Shown piece after piece: positions 1 to 8,334 of a DNA stretch of 64,000 nt. Positions within the stretch are counted from its first letter, which is position 1, and every line of letters starts with the position of its first letter. The notes beneath the pieces were generated by a model. The model searched no databases. It saw only the letters and a program-made list of their open reading frames with translations, and had not been told where the DNA came from. This stretch comes from Desulfobulbaceae bacterium BRH_c16a. GTDB taxonomy: Bacteria; Desulfobacterota; Desulfobulbia; Desulfobulbales; Desulfocapsaceae. Location of the stretch: the NCBI GenBank assembly GCA_000961725.1, contig LADS01000008.1, positions 1 through 64,000 on the forward strand, written 5' to 3'. The position numbers and the translations under genes were made by a program.

Positions 1-1032
1 GCCAGAGAACAGATCGAAAATGAGACGGGTATCAGTAGAGCTGAACAGAGCCGCTTTATTCACACGGCCGATGCGACAAAAGCGGTTGGCGAAGGGGCAG
101 CAAAAAACAGTATTGGAATTGGTCCTCAATTTAGTTTGGCCGCACAAGGAGGATATCCCGTTTCAGCCGTAAAAGCACGAATGGTAGATGATATTTCACG
201 GTATGGAAAGATCACTCCGGATACGGAAAAGATGAAAGATGACATGCTCAGGACCGCCTCCGGCAGAGGGCAAGTTTCCGAGGCTTTAACTGCATGGAAT
301 ACAAGCGGTAATCCGACATACGCAACTCTCAACGATGAACAGAAAGAAAATATTGTGAGTTGGTATAACAAAGAAACCGGTCAGAATCTGACGCCGGCAG
401 ATGTGTCCAGCACTTCTGCAATCACTGTTGGAATGAGGCCGGATGGCAGCATCTCTCCCATGTTTGTGAGTGGCCAGGAAGGTCACACAAGTACCCGCCA
501 TGCGACCTCTACCGAAAAAGTTGGTAGAAATTATGAGGTGGAAAATTTAAGGACCGAGTTGGGCAACGGGACATTTGCCGAAAACCCAGAGCACAAGGTT
601 TTGAAAAACATTGACAACTATGCAGCTGCTTTTTCTGGTGCCGTTTCAACTTACGTGAGCGAGGGCCAAAACTCACAAGTGAACATGAATTCCAGTTTGG
701 CGGGAGGAGTCGGCCCAGGCCAAGGTTCTCCTGTCACAGCGAATCTTGGAGTTTCTGGTTCGATAAGCAGGCAAAACATTCTTTCGGAAAATCAAATTGC
801 GGTGGAAATCAGAGAAAAACTGTCCCACGCTCGAACGGATTTGGAGGCACGACAAATAATGCAGTCTGAATATAACGGCTATATTAATTACACAAATAAC
901 TCTATCGATGTGCCTTCAACTAAAAATATAGGCGAGTCTATGGATAGCGCAAAAGAGTCAGCGGTGAAATTCGTAAATGATAAAAAAGATTCTTTAAATA
1001 ATCTTATAGATAGAACCCGAGATTCTTTTTAA
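1..1032 (+). CDS. TraG-like mating-pair stabilisation protein, C-terminal part (partial)
   Basis: The frame is open from base 1 to the stop at 1030-1032, so the gene begins left of the window and about 343 residues are visible. The sequence is hydrophilic, rich in Ser, Asn, Gly and Glu, and has no membrane segment. Its style (repeated polar stretches, SGSISRQN, a short coiled C-terminus) resembles the long cytoplasmic or exported tail of F-type TraG proteins, which in that family follow an N-terminal membrane domain and act in mating-pair stabilisation and entry exclusion. The assignment rests on composition and on position just upstream of a murein hydrolase and a coupling protein, not on a catalytic motif. 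The next gene starts 18 bases downstream, so these genes probably form one operon. Confidence 0.55.
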   Translation, partial: AREQIENETGISRAEQSRFIHTADATKAVGEGAAKNSIGIGPQFSLAAQGGYPVSAVKARMVDDISRYGKITPDTEKMKDDMLRTASGRGQVSEALTAWNTSGNPTYATLNDEQKENIVSWYNKETGQNLTPADVSSTSAITVGMRPDGSISPMFVSGQEGHTSTRHATSTEKVGRNYEVENLRTELGNGTFAENPEHKVLKNIDNYAAAFSGAVSTYVSEGQNSQVNMNSSLAGGVGPGQGSPVTANLGVSGSISRQNILSENQIAVEIREKLSHARTDLEARQIMQSEYNGYINYTNNSIDVPSTKNIGESMDSAKESAVKFVNDKKDSLNNLIDRTRDSF

Positions 1033-1050
1033 ATTTCTCAAGGAGAAAAT

Positions 1051-1281
1051 ATGGATGGTTTTTTCGTAATATTTTTAATTAATGCAGTCGCAATAGTTAT
1101 TATTATTTTATTTCGCTATATCGGCAAAAAAAATATAAAGAAGTTGAAGCCTACATATGATCATCCCAAAAGCAACCCTGAAGACTACCTGAATGATACG
1201 ACTGATCCTAGAAACATATTGCATCCTTCGAATCCAGCGGGACCAAACTACTTTGGCAAACACTTTAATCGAGACGATTAA
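1051..1281 (+). CDS. small single-pass membrane protein, unknown
   Basis: A 76-residue product whose N-terminus is one strong hydrophobic segment (about residues 3-22), followed by a basic stop-transfer stretch (KKNIKKLK) and a polar Pro/Asn/Asp-rich tail. This predicts an inner-membrane protein with a short cytoplasmic tail. An AAGGAG ribosome binding site lies at about 1039-1044, seven bases before the ATG. It sits between a TraG-like gene and a lytic transglycosylase, so a role in the transfer apparatus is plausible. I do not recognise the family. Confidence 0.6.
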   Translation: MDGFFVIFLINAVAIVIIILFRYIGKKNIKKLKPTYDHPKSNPEDYLNDTTDPRNILHPSNPAGPNYFGKHFNRDD

Positions 1282-1429
1282 AGGATTTTTTAATTAACAT
1301 ATCCAGCGGACATGTATTTAATTGTGTCGACCATGACAAAACGTGGATATTTATTTAATATATTTAAACAATATTTCTATCTCCTGAATCCACAATTGTT
1401 GCTCCTTTATTCTTCATCAAGAAAAAGAT

Positions 1430-1906
1430 ATGAGGATATTCACGACTTGTTCAATAATTGTTTTCCTTTTTATCGCAATTCCAATCTACGCCAACAATTC
1501 AACTGATTTTTGTTTTACTACGACAGGGGAGATGTTCGATATTGATCCATTGTTGTTGGAAGCAATATCTTACGTAGAGAGTCGGAATGATCCGTTCGCT
1601 ATCGGTTATAACCAGGAATCAATCGATTATGGTCACATGCAAATCAATTCCTATTGGATCAAATACTTGGGGGTTGAATACATAAAGCTCAGCAATCCTT
1701 GTTTCTGCACAAAAGTGGGCGCAGCAATATTGGCAAATTGTATTGATGTACATGGTTTTAACAAAGATGCCCTGAGCTGTTACAACTCAGGAAAGAGGTT
1801 GGCTTCCTTGAAACCGGAAGTAAAAACGAAAGTGTTGGCATACATAGGATCAGTCAAGAAGAGATACAATCATCTCGTTAATACAATGGGAGAAGGCATT
1901 GACTAG
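1430..1906 (+). CDS. VirB1-type lytic transglycosylase
   Basis: A 158-residue SLT-fold enzyme that would cleave peptidoglycan glycan strands so the conjugation channel can cross the wall. A signal peptide is visible (residues 1-21, hydrophobic, ending near IYA-N). The catalytic glutamate is Glu50 in AISYVESRNDP, followed by the family motif YGHMQIN (67-73) and a CYNSG block (117-121) that corresponds to the usual AYNAG. Six cysteines after the signal peptide suggest disulfides in the periplasm. The stop overlaps the longest possible reading of the coupling-protein gene, which fits an operon. In F- and P-type systems such hydrolases are encoded within transfer operons. Length is typical for VirB1/IagB-type members. 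Confidence 0.85.
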   Translation: MRIFTTCSIIVFLFIAIPIYANNSTDFCFTTTGEMFDIDPLLLEAISYVESRNDPFAIGYNQESIDYGHMQINSYWIKYLGVEYIKLSNPCFCTKVGAAILANCIDVHGFNKDALSCYNSGKRLASLKPEVKTKVLAYIGSVKKRYNHLVNTMGEGID

Positions 1907-1964
1907 GTCTTCAGGAATTGAGGGTTTTGAGACCCTAACAAGTGCATTTCTAATGGGAGTGAAA

Positions 1965-3773
1965 ATGCACTTTCTTGTGATCTTTTTTATCCTTGGTATT
2001 CATCTCTTTGTTTTATGCCTGGTAATGGACATAAGATCCTATGATTCCAAGGTGCTCTTGAATTGGTATAAAACAAAATTTATATCTAGTTTTCCAAAAG
2101 ACAGAACTACAGGGTTCCCACTTCCAAACGGGGAGTATTACAAAGATAAGGCGAAGAATATTGTAAAAAATCAGGGGCTGATTAGACACGTTGAGATTGT
2201 TCAACATCGGTTGAACAATCTCTTGATCACAACATGCTTTATTTGGCTCTTATATCCCGGATTCCTGTATGTTCTTGCCACCCGTTCAAGGAAGCAATTA
2301 GAGGACGAATATGTTCGCGGTTCACAATTCATAACGCCGCGTCAATTCAAAAAAATAACCAAAAAAATCAAAAACAAAGAGAAAGACCTGCCTTTTGGGG
2401 ATATCAAAATGCCATTCCCCGCAGAAATCAGGCACACTCTCGTGGTCGGCCGCCCGGGCACAGGAAAAACTGTTGCTTTCAACAATATACTTGAAAAGGT
2501 CATCGAAAGAGACGAGAAAGCCATCGTTTATGATTTTAAAGGAGAATACCTTTCCCTTTTTTATCGTCCGGGGAAAGATATCATATTAAACCCGTTAGAC
2601 GAGCGATCTGCAGGGTGGTGTATCTTCAATGAGGTTAAATCTGAAACGGATATTTCCGCTTTTGTTGCATCTCTCATCCCTGAAAAGCCTCGTTCTGATC
2701 CCTTCTGGTGCGACGCACCGAGAGGCGTACTCACCGGCATACTGACCTATCTGTTATACAAAGGAAAGACCCAAAATTCCGATCTGTGGGCACTCCTAAA
2801 TTCCAGTGCAAGCGAAATACATGCAAGTTTAGACGAAATTGATTCACCCGGATTGAGATATATAGAAGATCCCGGATCAAAACAGACCCAAAGTGTTCTA
2901 TCTGTTCTGATGCAACACACATATTTCTTTTCATATTTAGCGAGATTGCAGGGTGATTTCTGCGTGTCGGACTGGGTAGAAGATCGAGGAAGGAAAGGAA
3001 TAGTTTATATCACATCCTCATCAACTTCTCACAGCCTGCTAAGCCCTTTAAATACTTTGTTTATTGATATTGTTGGGATGAGGTTGCTGAGCCTACCCAA
3101 TGATCTGGACAGGCGTTTGTTTTTCTTCATTGACGAACTCGGGACTCTTCAAAAAATGCACATGCTCATTCAGGGCCTCACCCTGTCGCGGTCGAAGGGC
3201 GGTGCGTTCTTCTTAGCTATTCAGGATATTGGCCAAATCGAAGAAAGATACGGAACGAAACTTAGGCAAAGCATCGTCAATGCATGTGGAAATAGCGTTA
3301 TTTTTGCTGTGGAAGATAACGACACAGCAGAATTCTGTTCCTTAAAGTTGGGTGAAGTCGACCAAGTCATAAAAACAAAAAGCCTGTCCATGGGTGTCAA
3401 CAACTTCAAGGATGGTATCAATGTCAATCAACAAAGACGCAAGGACCGTCTTTTGATTCCGGCTGAAATAAAAGAACTCTCTGATCTTAACGGGATTGTG
3501 AAAATTTCCAGCGTCTTCCCTTCCGATAAAAATATTTTGCAAAAGTTGTTGGGTGGTGTTGGCATCCAAGTATCTGTAAAACCATTGAAACTTCACCCTG
3601 TGAAGTGCATGTTCAAATACAAAAAACGACCAACAGTAACACCCGCCCTTATTCAACATGAATCGCTAGATATTGCTCATTATATCGATGAGATGAGGGA
3701 GAGAGAAAGCAATATAATTAATGATGCCATATTTGACGACCTAGAGCTGCCGATAAAGGATATCGGTATCTAG
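1965..3773 (+). CDS. type IV coupling protein (TraD/TraG/VirD4 family)
   Basis: The inner-membrane ATPase that links the relaxosome to the mating channel. Two hydrophobic segments lie near the N-terminus (about residues 3-21 and 85-104, counting from ATG 1965) with a loop between them. Then comes a RecA-like motor with Walker A GRPGTGKT near residue 162 and Walker B FFFIDELGTL near 388. The 602-residue length fits TraD/TrwB proteins. The frame opens at TTG 1899 and another ATG is at 1953. I chose 1965 because GGGAG sits just upstream and the transmembrane segment follows at once. The C-terminus is acidic (DDLELPIKD), as in TraD proteins that bind relaxosome partners. A repeat element begins a few bases after the stop. 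Confidence 0.88.
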   Translation: MHFLVIFFILGIHLFVLCLVMDIRSYDSKVLLNWYKTKFISSFPKDRTTGFPLPNGEYYKDKAKNIVKNQGLIRHVEIVQHRLNNLLITTCFIWLLYPGFLYVLATRSRKQLEDEYVRGSQFITPRQFKKITKKIKNKEKDLPFGDIKMPFPAEIRHTLVVGRPGTGKTVAFNNILEKVIERDEKAIVYDFKGEYLSLFYRPGKDIILNPLDERSAGWCIFNEVKSETDISAFVASLIPEKPRSDPFWCDAPRGVLTGILTYLLYKGKTQNSDLWALLNSSASEIHASLDEIDSPGLRYIEDPGSKQTQSVLSVLMQHTYFFSYLARLQGDFCVSDWVEDRGRKGIVYITSSSTSHSLLSPLNTLFIDIVGMRLLSLPNDLDRRLFFFIDELGTLQKMHMLIQGLTLSRSKGGAFFLAIQDIGQIEERYGTKLRQSIVNACGNSVIFAVEDNDTAEFCSLKLGEVDQVIKTKSLSMGVNNFKDGINVNQQRRKDRLLIPAEIKELSDLNGIVKISSVFPSDKNILQKLLGGVGIQVSVKPLKLHPVKCMFKYKKRPTVTPALIQHESLDIAHYIDEMRERESNIINDAIFDDLELPIKDIGI

Positions 3774-3780
3774 AAAGAGA

Positions 3781-3941
3781 ATGATACCAACCCGACCAGT
3801 CTCTTGCCCGAGACCCGGCCGGTACCGGCGATGGTTGTAAAACATTTGGTATCAGTTTGATGTCCTGCAGCTTGCCGGCGCCAGCTTTTTTGATACCGGA
3901 AAGCAAGATCAGGAGAATTCCCGGGAAAGGTTTTTGATACC
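3781..3941 (-). repeat. four-box GGTATCA element, copy 1
   Basis: Read on the minus strand this carries GGTATCA boxes at 3941-3935 and 3897-3891, a TGATACC box at 3854-3848 and a fourth GGTATCA at 3788-3782. Start-to-start distances are 44, 43 and 66 bases. Copies 2 and 3 (38004-38165, 40953-41113) keep the same order and spacing. The first box ends 14 bases before the start of the phosphoribosyltransferase gene at 3956. An ATCGCCGGTACCGG block between boxes 3 and 4 is also conserved among copies. Confidence 0.85.
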
Positions 3942-3955
3942 GTATTTGAAACCAT

Positions 3956-5338
3956 ATGAACTTCGAAACAATCCCCTATGCTCGAATGAAAGATGCGACG
4001 GTAGGATCCACAAGGATCAAAAAAGAAATAATTGAAAGTCGTGAATTTCTGACAGCAAAGGAAGGCAACGAATCAGCTGCTTCCGACATCATCTGTCAAA
4101 TATGGAATAATAAAAAAACAGACATCTTAAAAAAAGAACTTGGCGGAAAAGATACTGTTTTTATATCCCAACCCTCAACTACGGGGGCAAACATAATACC
4201 TGCAAAGTTTGCTGAACATCTCGCAAACCTCACAGAATCAAAGGCTATAAATGGCGACGCCTACTATTCTCCTTTGCACGACGAGGCATCAAAAAACATA
4301 CCGAGAGACAAGCGTGTCTTTAAATCGCGAGAATATGAGGGTGTAAACCTCGATGTTATGAAAAAAGAGGTTGGAAGTCGCCAGCTGTTTATTGTTGAGG
4401 ATATTTTGAACACCGGTGGTTCCGTTCGTGCTTTTTCAGAACGCCTTAAAACAGATGGGTTTGATGTTCACGGCGTGGTGGCCCTTATGGGAGAGCGGCG
4501 TTTGTCGCTCGATCAAAAAACAACCGACTTGTTAAACGATTCTCTGGAAAAAAAGGGAATTAATTTTAAAGCTGACTACCTACAGATAACACGATTAGAG
4601 GCTGGGGGGTTAATCAGAATGACCAATAATATCAGGAGTGAATATGCCAAAAACGACCTTGCCCAAAACTTACAAGGGTTACAAGACAGACAGATTATTG
4701 CAGATATTGGAAGAGATCAGCAACAAACCGGGAGGAACATCGGCGACTCAGGAGGAAATAAGAGCTATGCGGATGTTGATAAGGGAGTACAAGCTGACTC
4801 CAGTTCATCAGTTACAAATTATCAGCAAGCAATAAATGGAAAGGATCGCCATTTCGTTGTGGCGGATGACAGTTTCAGGATATTGAATAAAGACGGTAGC
4901 TTCAATACCCAAGATGGTAAAATCGCTACCTTTGCTAAACCTGGAGAAGCACTAGAGACTGCATTTAAAAAGAGAGTAGAACACGCGCAGGAATTAGAAG
5001 GGTCAGCATTATACGTTCACAGGGTTGAAAAGGGCGAGGTCATATTCAAACCATACCTGAAAACAGTTGATTCCCCTCAAACTCTGAATGCATTATGGAG
5101 AAGGCAAATGGGGGACCACAACCCTATACCCGAAAACCTTGTTCAGTATGCAAAACCTGTCTCCCCGCAATCTCCTGAAATACACCCGCCGGAGAAAATC
5201 AATACATTATCAAATGCCACCCCTGGCAAGGACAAAACCAAGGTAAAAGTCGAGATCATTAAGGATACTCTGGAAAAAGCAAAGGTTGACATACAGGGGG
5301 CAAACAAGATGCGCGAAAAAGATTATTTTAGTATTTAA
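3956..5338 (+). CDS. phosphoribosyltransferase-domain protein of the transfer region
   Basis: A 460-residue protein. The N-terminal half (about 30-225) reads as a type I phosphoribosyltransferase fold. The PRPP-binding motif is FIVEDILNTGGSV near residue 144, with acidic residues followed by TGGS, and FISQPSTTGANIIPAKFAEHL upstream resembles the PPi loop and following helix of this family. A polar linker (225-295) leads to a second domain (about 297-385, HFVVADDSFRI through LNALWRRQM) that I do not recognise, then a Lys-rich tail. The substrate cannot be read from sequence. The gene directly follows the coupling-protein gene but is separated from it by repeat copy 1, which may hold its promoter. 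It might act on nucleotides during transfer; that is inference. Confidence 0.7.
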   Translation: MNFETIPYARMKDATVGSTRIKKEIIESREFLTAKEGNESAASDIICQIWNNKKTDILKKELGGKDTVFISQPSTTGANIIPAKFAEHLANLTESKAINGDAYYSPLHDEASKNIPRDKRVFKSREYEGVNLDVMKKEVGSRQLFIVEDILNTGGSVRAFSERLKTDGFDVHGVVALMGERRLSLDQKTTDLLNDSLEKKGINFKADYLQITRLEAGGLIRMTNNIRSEYAKNDLAQNLQGLQDRQIIADIGRDQQQTGRNIGDSGGNKSYADVDKGVQADSSSSVTNYQQAINGKDRHFVVADDSFRILNKDGSFNTQDGKIATFAKPGEALETAFKKRVEHAQELEGSALYVHRVEKGEVIFKPYLKTVDSPQTLNALWRRQMGDHNPIPENLVQYAKPVSPQSPEIHPPEKINTLSNATPGKDKTKVKVEIIKDTLEKAKVDIQGANKMREKDYFSI

Positions 5339-5425
5339 ATATAATGATAATATTTTTTTCAGCTAGAACAACGAAACTGCTATTCTGGAAGACATCTCCC
5401 TATAGGCACCTCAATAAAAGAGCCT

Positions 5426-5707
5426 TCAACCAAATAGTTCGCTGTGGGAGCCAAGACGGGCCAGCCGCAGTGTATTGGAGTCCAGTTTTCGGTAGATCAG
5501 TAGCAGGTCAGGCTTAACGTGGCACTCACGGTACCCTGACCACTGGCCACTCAGGTCATGGTCGCGATACCGCGGCTCTAATGGGTTGTCGTTTATTAAT
5601 GCGGTCAAGATGGCCATTAGGGCGGCGTCGAGTGTTGACCGGTGTCGGCCCGATGCCTCTCGCTTATAGTCGCGCTTGAATGCTGAGGAACGATCAATCG
5701 TCAGCAT
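5426..5707 (-). CDS. YafQ/RelE-type mRNA interferase toxin
   Basis: A 93-residue basic protein with the RelE/ParE-superfamily layout. It has SSAFKRDYKR at the N-terminus, the LEPRYRDHDLSGQWSGYREC block typical of YafQ, DLLLIYRK in the middle strand, and a C-terminal LGSHSELFG. The penultimate His-containing loop matches the YafQ catalytic histidine (GTHSDLF in the E. coli family). Family members cleave mRNA on the ribosome. The gene overlaps the upstream antitoxin gene by 14 bases on the minus strand, the usual antitoxin-first arrangement. It lies between transfer genes and the left end of the transposon and probably stabilises the plasmid. Confidence 0.85.
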   Translation of the reverse strand: MLTIDRSSAFKRDYKREASGRHRSTLDAALMAILTALINDNPLEPRYRDHDLSGQWSGYRECHVKPDLLLIYRKLDSNTLRLARLGSHSELFG

Positions 5708-5960
5708 GCAAATCGTCCATCAACGCGTCAATACTGGTAAATTTTTTTCCCTTTCCGGCCTCAAGCTCAGTAATCGCCTTGCGAGTGGTGGCGTTCGGAA
5801 CTCTGACTTCAAAAGGCAATCGGTGTTCCTCTGCTACACGCAGCATAAGTAAGCGAATGGCGTCAGATATTGACAAGCCCATCTCCTCCAGCGCGGAGGC
5901 AGCACGTTCTTTGGTCTTGGTGTCAATACGGGCACGAACGTAGGTATTATGTGTGCTCAT
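5694..5960 (-). CDS. DinJ/RelB-type antitoxin
   Basis: An 88-residue protein with a ribbon-helix-helix N-terminus (YVRARIDTKTKERAASALEEMGLSISDAIRLLMLRV), the standard RelB/DinJ DNA-binding and dimer fold. An acidic, flexible C-terminus (SIDALMDDLHADD) would wrap the toxin. It is the first gene of the pair. Upstream, a perfect 8-bp inverted repeat (6017-6039) is a good operator for autorepression by the complex. The transposon left end lies 65 bases beyond that operator, so the promoter appears intact. Confidence 0.85.
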   Translation of the reverse strand: MSTHNTYVRARIDTKTKERAASALEEMGLSISDAIRLLMLRVAEEHRLPFEVRVPNATTRKAITELEAGKGKKFTSIDALMDDLHADD

Positions 5961-6016
5961 AGCGGATCTCCTTGAATATTTTCTGGGCCTTGGCCGTAGC
6001 CGACATCATGATTGTA

Positions 6017-6039
6017 TTGTAGTCACATTGCGACTACAA
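6017..6039 (-). promoter_or_regulatory. probable operator of the toxin-antitoxin pair
   Basis: TTGTAGTC (6017-6024) and GACTACAA (6032-6039) form a perfect 8-bp inverted repeat with a 7-bp centre, about 57 bases before the antitoxin start. Ribbon-helix-helix antitoxins bind such palindromes to repress their own operon. Confidence 0.6.
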
Positions 6040-6097
6040 CACAAGCCCTTTATTCCGCTGCAGGGTGTGAGGAAAGATTTTCAAGCGAAGAAATTCG

Positions 6098-6103
6098 GTT
6101 AGG
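6098..6103. repeat. target-site duplication, left copy
   Basis: GTTAGG lies directly outside the left transposon end and recurs at 24568-24573 directly outside the right end. A 6-bp duplication fits transposases of the Tn552/Mu/Tn402 group, which duplicate 5-7 bp. Confidence 0.88.
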
Positions 6104-6274
6104 TGTAGCGACCCGCAATGATAAACGCCCGGACCCGCAATCAAGTTACTTCTGGGCCCACAATAAATGAGAATAAGAATAGGCCCCGACCCACATTAAA
6201 CGATAATGGACCCACATTAAGTGATAATGGGCCCGCAATAATGACACCGGACCCACATTAATTGAGAATAAGGT
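6104..6274 (+). repeat. left terminal inverted repeat (171 bp)
   Basis: Matches the reverse complement of 24397-24567 at 170 of 171 positions; the mismatch is C versus T at 6113. It holds seven same-strand copies of a decamer of form RCCCRCAWTD starting at 6111, 6133, 6156, 6189, 6210, 6231 and 6251, about 21 bp apart with one 33-bp step. These are probable transposase-binding sites. Confidence 0.92.
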
Positions 6275-6608
6275 GTCGAGGCTCCATCTGGAAAAAGATG
6301 ACCAGTAGTTATAGTGCGAGATTCGTTATGTTGTGTCTTTTCTTCTCTGTTGTTTTTCTTTCCCCTTCTACTGTTAGCTCAATCTCTTGATGGTGTCAAA
6401 TTGGCAAATTGGTTAAGATATGTTATTCCAATCTTAACGGGTTCTTCCTGAAATCAGTGTTAGAAATACAGCGACGACTCGATGCCAAGAGGTTGGCTCC
6501 CTCTGACCCGATAAAAGTCGGATTACAAGATGGCATGCCAAAATGACGCCGTTGACAATATGCGGCAGGAGGGTGGAGAGTTTTTCCCGAGTGAAACGGG
6601 GTACCTTA
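6275..6608 (+). promoter_or_regulatory. upstream region of trkA with an 8-bp dyad
   Basis: No credible gene is seen in these 334 bases. GTTAAGAT (6412-6419) and ATCTTAAC (6431-6438) form a perfect dyad that could be an operator. A weak promoter-like pair (TTGGCA 6401, TATTCC 6424, 17-bp spacer) overlaps it. Confidence 0.35.
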
Positions 6609-7970
6609 ATGAAAATATTAATTTATGGAGCTTCCGAGGTCGGCTATATGGCCGCACTGCGACTGAGCAGAAACCACGATATCACCATACTCGATGAACA
6701 TGACGGTATCCCGGAAAAGTTTGGTCATCTCGATGTGAGTTATGTCAACGGCAGCGGCGCTGATGTCAACGCCCTGGAACAGGCCGAGACGGCAGCCAAG
6801 GATCTTTTCATCGCCTGTTCCACCCGCGATGAAGCAAACGTCGTCGCCTGCTGGACCGTGAAACGCATTGCCGATATTGAAACGATGTGCTTTATCCGTA
6901 CGTTGGAGCTGTATAACAACCTGATGTTATATAGTCAGGGGCGTTATCGGGCGCCGTATGACATCGATACGGTGATCTGGCCGGAACAGCTGCTTACCGA
7001 GGATATTTTTCGTATCGTCTCGGTGCCCGAGGCAATCGATGTCGAGCATTTCGCCAAAGGTCGGGCGAAACTGTTCGAATACCGCATCAAGCAAGACTCG
7101 ACCATCCTCAATAAACGCATCATTGACTGCGTCTTCCCGAAAAATGTCCTGATTGTCGGCATAATGCGCGATAATAAGCTGTTCATTCCGGATGGCTCGA
7201 CGGTAATTTTACTCAATGACAAGGTGGTTTTCATGGGGACCGGGGTAGCCCTCGACATCCTGGCTGCCCGATTCTTTCAAAAAAGCAACAAGATCAGAAA
7301 GGTAGCCCTGATTGGTGGCGGCAGTGTCGGTTTCCTGCTCGCCAAGAAGCTCGAACAGGCACGTATTCGCGTGACCATTATCGAAAACGACAAGGAACGC
7401 TGCCTTTTCCTGGCGAACAACCTGAAAAAATCCCTGATCCTTAATGGCGACGGCACGGACTTCGAGTTGCTGGAAAGTGAATCTATTGGTGACACCGACG
7501 CGATCATCTGCGTCACCAATAATGACGAAAAGAACCTGCTCTGTTCCCTGCTCGTCAAACAGATAAGTAAAGGACGCATCATCACCCGGGTCGGTAACAT
7601 GCAGGCGGCCCTGCTTTTTGACCGAGTCGGTATCGATGTGGTCGTATCGCCACGCGAGGCGGCGTTAAAAGAACTTCTCAACCGAGTGCAGGCGGATGAT
7701 GTCAATATCATCGCGCTGATCGAGGGCGGGCAGGGGGAGGTCCTGCGCGTCACGGTGCCAGAAGGTTTTCCTGAGTCACGGGTCGTTGACCTGACCTTCA
7801 GCGCGAAAGCAGTCATCGGGGCCATCCAGCGCGGCAAGCAGGTTATCGTCCCGCACGGAGAGACGACACTAAAGGGCGGCGATCTGCTGCATATCTTTAC
7901 CATGGCCGCCGACGCTGAAGCCATCAAGAAGATGTTTGCCCCAAGAAACGAGAACACATCTACTCAGTAA
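6609..7970 (+). CDS. trkA: TrkA-type potassium uptake regulatory protein
   Basis: A 453-residue cytoplasmic NAD-binding protein with two repeated RCK units, as in Trk-system TrkA (usually about 458). The first Rossmann motif is ILIYGASEVGYMAALRL at residues 3-19, and the second is VALIGGGSVGFLLAKKL near 234. Each unit is followed by a TrkA-C-like domain (for example DSTILNKRIIDCVFPKNVLIVGI). The frame is open from 6543, but ATG 6609 gives the family-typical N-terminus MKILIYGA. TrkA gates TrkH/TrkG channels in response to NAD(H) or ATP; no TrkH channel gene is in the window, so the partner would be encoded elsewhere. It is the first cargo gene, co-oriented with the antiporter gene downstream. 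Confidence 0.88.
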   Translation: MKILIYGASEVGYMAALRLSRNHDITILDEHDGIPEKFGHLDVSYVNGSGADVNALEQAETAAKDLFIACSTRDEANVVACWTVKRIADIETMCFIRTLELYNNLMLYSQGRYRAPYDIDTVIWPEQLLTEDIFRIVSVPEAIDVEHFAKGRAKLFEYRIKQDSTILNKRIIDCVFPKNVLIVGIMRDNKLFIPDGSTVILLNDKVVFMGTGVALDILAARFFQKSNKIRKVALIGGGSVGFLLAKKLEQARIRVTIIENDKERCLFLANNLKKSLILNGDGTDFELLESESIGDTDAIICVTNNDEKNLLCSLLVKQISKGRIITRVGNMQAALLFDRVGIDVVVSPREAALKELLNRVQADDVNIIALIEGGQGEVLRVTVPEGFPESRVVDLTFSAKAVIGAIQRGKQVIVPHGETTLKGGDLLHIFTMAADAEAIKKMFAPRNENTSTQ

Positions 7971-8334
7971 TGTCCGATTAAGGACTCGCATAGGGTGCTG
8001 GCCAAGAAGAATCTTTGTGTCATAGATCTTTTATTAGAGGGATCTCAAAGCATGTTTTTGTGGTGTTTGCTTTGATACGACAAGCGAAGCGCTTTCCGCC
8101 TGATATGAGAATGTCGAAATGTGCTGCTTGATATCCTCGATCAAGGGCTCTGGTTTTGCTCGGCTGCAGGATTTTGCTGACAAATGGCCGCCCACCGTCT
8201 TGCCGACGGCAAGGAATATTTTCCGCGGGGGTCGAGTCTGAGCTTGTCGGAAAACATCCAATACTTCATGCGAGTCGTGATTATATACAGATCATCAGGC
8301 TACTTACTATGTGAAGACCAAGGAGTTGTAGAAA
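7971..8334 (+). promoter_or_regulatory. intergenic leader of the first antiporter gene
   Basis: No gene is seen. The last 86 bases (from 8249), including the ribosome binding site AAGGAG, are repeated with few changes before the second antiporter copy (15330-15416), so the duplicated unit carries its own leader. Confidence 0.5.

Noticed and set aside
1312..1506. 64-residue plus-strand frame before the lytic enzyme gene
   Set aside because: It overlaps the signal-peptide region of the transglycosylase in another frame and has no coding features of its own.
3770..3955. Short proteins encoded in the four-box elements
   Set aside because: All three copies have related open frames (VSK-FPG, then FRYQK), but the frames shift between copies while box spacing at the DNA level is constant, so conservation is of DNA and not protein.
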